Positions 62,180-64,000 of a stretch of 64,000 nucleotides of DNA are shown here, piece after piece. Position 1 is the stretch's first letter; each line of letters starts with the position of its first letter. The notes beneath the pieces are model-generated. The model saw nothing but the letters and a program-made list of their open reading frames with translations. It made no database searches and was not told the origin of the DNA. Source of the DNA: Pectobacterium aquaticum (GTDB lineage Bacteria; Pseudomonadota; Gammaproteobacteria; Enterobacterales; Enterobacteriaceae); NCBI RefSeq assembly GCF_003382565.3, contig NZ_CP086253.1, positions 1,426,001-1,490,000 of the forward strand. The letters are read 5' to 3'. The position numbers and the translations under genes are program-made.

Positions 62180-64000
62180 ATGACTGACTTTTTACCTCGT
62201 ACTCGTCTTACGCTCTGCGCGACATTAGTCCTGAGCGGCCTGATTGCCGGATGCAGCGATAATGACTCAACGCCCGATGTTGGTGTTGATCGTTCCGCCG
62301 CACCACAAAATCTTAAAGTGCCGACGTTGGCTTATGATGACAGTAGCGTGGTACTTGCCTGGGAAAAACCAACCAAACCTACTGCTGGCATTAAGGATTA
62401 CCGCGTCTACATGAATGGAACCTTACTGGGCGGAACCATTGATAACCAGAACACCCACTCGCCGGCCAAGCCCTATATCGATAACTTCTACAATTCGATT
62501 GATACTGATAACTGGCATGTCCGCGTCAGTTTCCATAATTTCAAGGTGGCTAATCTGTCGCCGGAAACGGAATACCGCTTCACGGTGCGTGCGCTTTATG
62601 ACGACGGCAAAGAATCTGTTGATAGCGAAACCGTCGTGCAGAAAACGACGGCGACGCCAGCTTCACTGAATGTGACCAACTACGGTGCGAAAGGCGATGG
62701 CTTAACCAACGACACGGTGGCCATTCAGAAGGCGATTGATGACTGTACGCCAACTGCGTATCCGAAAGGGTGTAAAGTCGTGGTTGAAGGGGGAACGTTT
62801 AAAACGGGGGCGCTGTTCCTGCACAGCGATATGACGTTCGAAGTCGCGAAAGGCGCCACATTGCTGGGGTCGGCAAGCGGTGACGATTATCCGCTCGCCC
62901 GCGGCTACTATCTCTACCCTTATAGCTCACCTAAGTTGCCGAAGCGTCCGCCTTCCCTGATTAACGTTCTGGAAGCGGACGATCAGGGCAGCAGCCATGC
63001 AGGCACCTTTAAAAATATTCGTATCGTCGGGCAAGGCACGATTGATGGCAACGGCTGGACGCGCGGTATTAAAGCCGGTGACGCAAACATTACTGAAACT
63101 GATGAGTTAAATAACACGTTACCGCTCTATCGTGCGAGTAAAGCCACCAATGTCAGCAGTGACGGTATTCTGGCAAAAGACCAAACGGCAAAAGCCGTTG
63201 CTGAAGGAATGCTACTGGATGAGGCGTACAAAAACCGACGCTCTAGCCTGATGACGCTGCGTGGTGTGAGCAACATGTACTTGGAGGGGCTGACGATTCT
63301 GAACCCAGCTTACCACGGTGTGATGGTGCTGGAATCCGAGAATGTGGCAATGAATGCGCTGGTACACACGACGTATGATGCCAATAATGCGGATGGTATT
63401 GAATTCGGTAACAGCCAAAACGTCATGGTATTCAATAACTTTTTTGACACAGGTGATGACAGCGTAAACTTTGCAGCGGGATACGGTGCCGAAGTCGCCA
63501 CGCTGGGGCAAAAAGCGCAGAGCGGTGCTTGGATCTTCAATAACTACTTCCGCCGTGGGCATGGCGCGGTGGTCACGGGGAGCCATACCGGTGCCTGGAT
63601 TGAAAAAATTGTTGCTGAAGATAACGTAATGAATAAGACGGATGTTGGCCTACGCATGAAGAGTCGGCCCTATTATGGTGGTGGCTCGCGTGACGTGGTA
63701 TTCCGTAATAACGCGATGCGTGATATTGTCAACGAGCCGTTTGTGTTTACGATTAAATATAAAGCGGACGTGAACGATACCCAGCCTGCCGCTGAGCCCG
63801 CACAGTTCCGTGATGTGACCGTTTCCAACGTCACCGTTGACGGTACAGCGAAGAAAAACAGCATTCTGGTCGATGGAATGACCGTGGCTGAAATGGCTGA
63901 TGCGTATAAGTTCTCTTTTAGACGTGATGCCTATCACCAAGGCTTGCATTTTGAGAATGTAAAATTCAAAAATGTAAAAGCCACGGACATTACGTTCCTG
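62180..64000 (+). CDS. pehX: PehX, exo-poly-alpha-D-galacturonosidase (GH28), C-terminus cut by window edge
   Basis: 607 codons are present with no stop, so the end is missing. It starts MTDFLPRTRLTLCATLVLSG with a lipoprotein signal (LIAG|C25), then SDNDS. A fibronectin type III domain (~40-155, LAWEKPTKPTAGIKDYRVYM .. LSPETEYRFTVRALYDDGK) precedes the GH28 beta-helix. GH28 motifs: NNADGIEFG, TGDDSVNFAAG, RRGHGAVVTGS and GLRMKSR. It releases digalacturonate from pectate ends. AGGA lies seven bases before the ATG, 138 bp after the lyase gene. Confidence 0.92.
   Translation, partial: MTDFLPRTRLTLCATLVLSGLIAGCSDNDSTPDVGVDRSAAPQNLKVPTLAYDDSSVVLAWEKPTKPTAGIKDYRVYMNGTLLGGTIDNQNTHSPAKPYIDNFYNSIDTDNWHVRVSFHNFKVANLSPETEYRFTVRALYDDGKESVDSETVVQKTTATPASLNVTNYGAKGDGLTNDTVAIQKAIDDCTPTAYPKGCKVVVEGGTFKTGALFLHSDMTFEVAKGATLLGSASGDDYPLARGYYLYPYSSPKLPKRPPSLINVLEADDQGSSHAGTFKNIRIVGQGTIDGNGWTRGIKAGDANITETDELNNTLPLYRASKATNVSSDGILAKDQTAKAVAEGMLLDEAYKNRRSSLMTLRGVSNMYLEGLTILNPAYHGVMVLESENVAMNALVHTTYDANNADGIEFGNSQNVMVFNNFFDTGDDSVNFAAGYGAEVATLGQKAQSGAWIFNNYFRRGHGAVVTGSHTGAWIEKIVAEDNVMNKTDVGLRMKSRPYYGGGSRDVVFRNNAMRDIVNEPFVFTIKYKADVNDTQPAAEPAQFRDVTVSNVTVDGTAKKNSILVDGMTVAEMADAYKFSFRRDAYHQGLHFENVKFKNVKATDITFL

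Noticed and set aside
1..64000. CRISPR arrays, IS elements, prophage and integrases
   Set aside because: No regularly spaced repeat array, transposase, integrase or phage structural gene was found on either strand.

Overview
The window looks like chromosome of a soft-rot enterobacterium, most likely Pectobacterium. The evidence is gene content and order: a complete galactan-utilisation (gan) locus, type II secretion genes outS and outB next to a pectate lyase and the exo-polygalacturonosidase pehX, a KdgR-type operator, ERIC repeats, and enterobacterial housekeeping blocks (purEK-lpxH-ppiB-cysS-ybcJ-folD, ppk-ppx, sdaC-sdaA, alaC). No IS element, integrase, prophage, rRNA operon or CRISPR array was seen.

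1-3.1 kb: the 5' part of mdtA (cut by the left edge), nupC, a structured dispersed repeat and an orphan PTS EIIB domain. 3.2-17.9 kb: the pectic galactan locus. ganE-F-G-A-B run leftward, ganK runs divergently, the porin gene ganL and the LacI-type regulator ganR lie beyond, and galT-galK follow. Galactan oligomers would enter through GanL, be cut in the periplasm by GanA, imported by GanE/GanF/GanG/GanK, split to galactose by GanB and fed to GalK/GalT. Similar palindromic operators sit before ganE/ganK, ganL, ganR and galT, suggesting one regulon. A second copy of the structured repeat lies between ganK and ganL.

17.9-31.3 kb: hicA/hicB, mgtE, the organic peroxide pair ohrR/ohr, small proteins (YfgG-like, YjfB-like), ppx-ppk, and a divergent Pst-type phosphate ABC transporter with unusually large permeases and no binding protein gene. 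31.4-36.4 kb: a secreted YolA-like protein, an unrecognised small protein, an XRE regulator, and sdaC-sdaA with an ERIC element carrying a 73-bp insertion between them. 36.9-43.6 kb: purK-purE (with a PurR box), lpxH, ppiB, doxX, cysS, ybcJ, folD.

43.6-52.4 kb is an accessory segment between folD and a tRNA-Arg(UCU) gene. It holds an orphan PTS EIIA, a LysR pseudogene, an orphan acidic protein, a Gram-negative D-alanylation operon (dltD-X-B-A-C, including a 40-codon DltX-like gene) and a two-gene oxygenase operon (TauD-like dioxygenase plus FAD monooxygenase). 52.8-58.9 kb: an MscS-family channel, a D-amino-acid transaminase with a dipeptide epimerase, and alaC. 58.9-64 kb: outS and outB, convergent, then a PL1 pectate lyase and pehX, both with lipoprotein signals. 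The lyase N-terminus resembles that of the T2SS-secreted lipoprotein pullulanase.

The strongest unexplained signals are: (1) two copies of a ~245-bp repeat whose hairpins differ by many compensatory base changes; (2) a second modular hairpin element that occurs alone and inside an ERIC; (3) the dlt operon, with a DltX-like micro-protein and a DltB lacking the MBOAT WHG histidine; (4) the lipoprotein pectinases beside T2SS genes.
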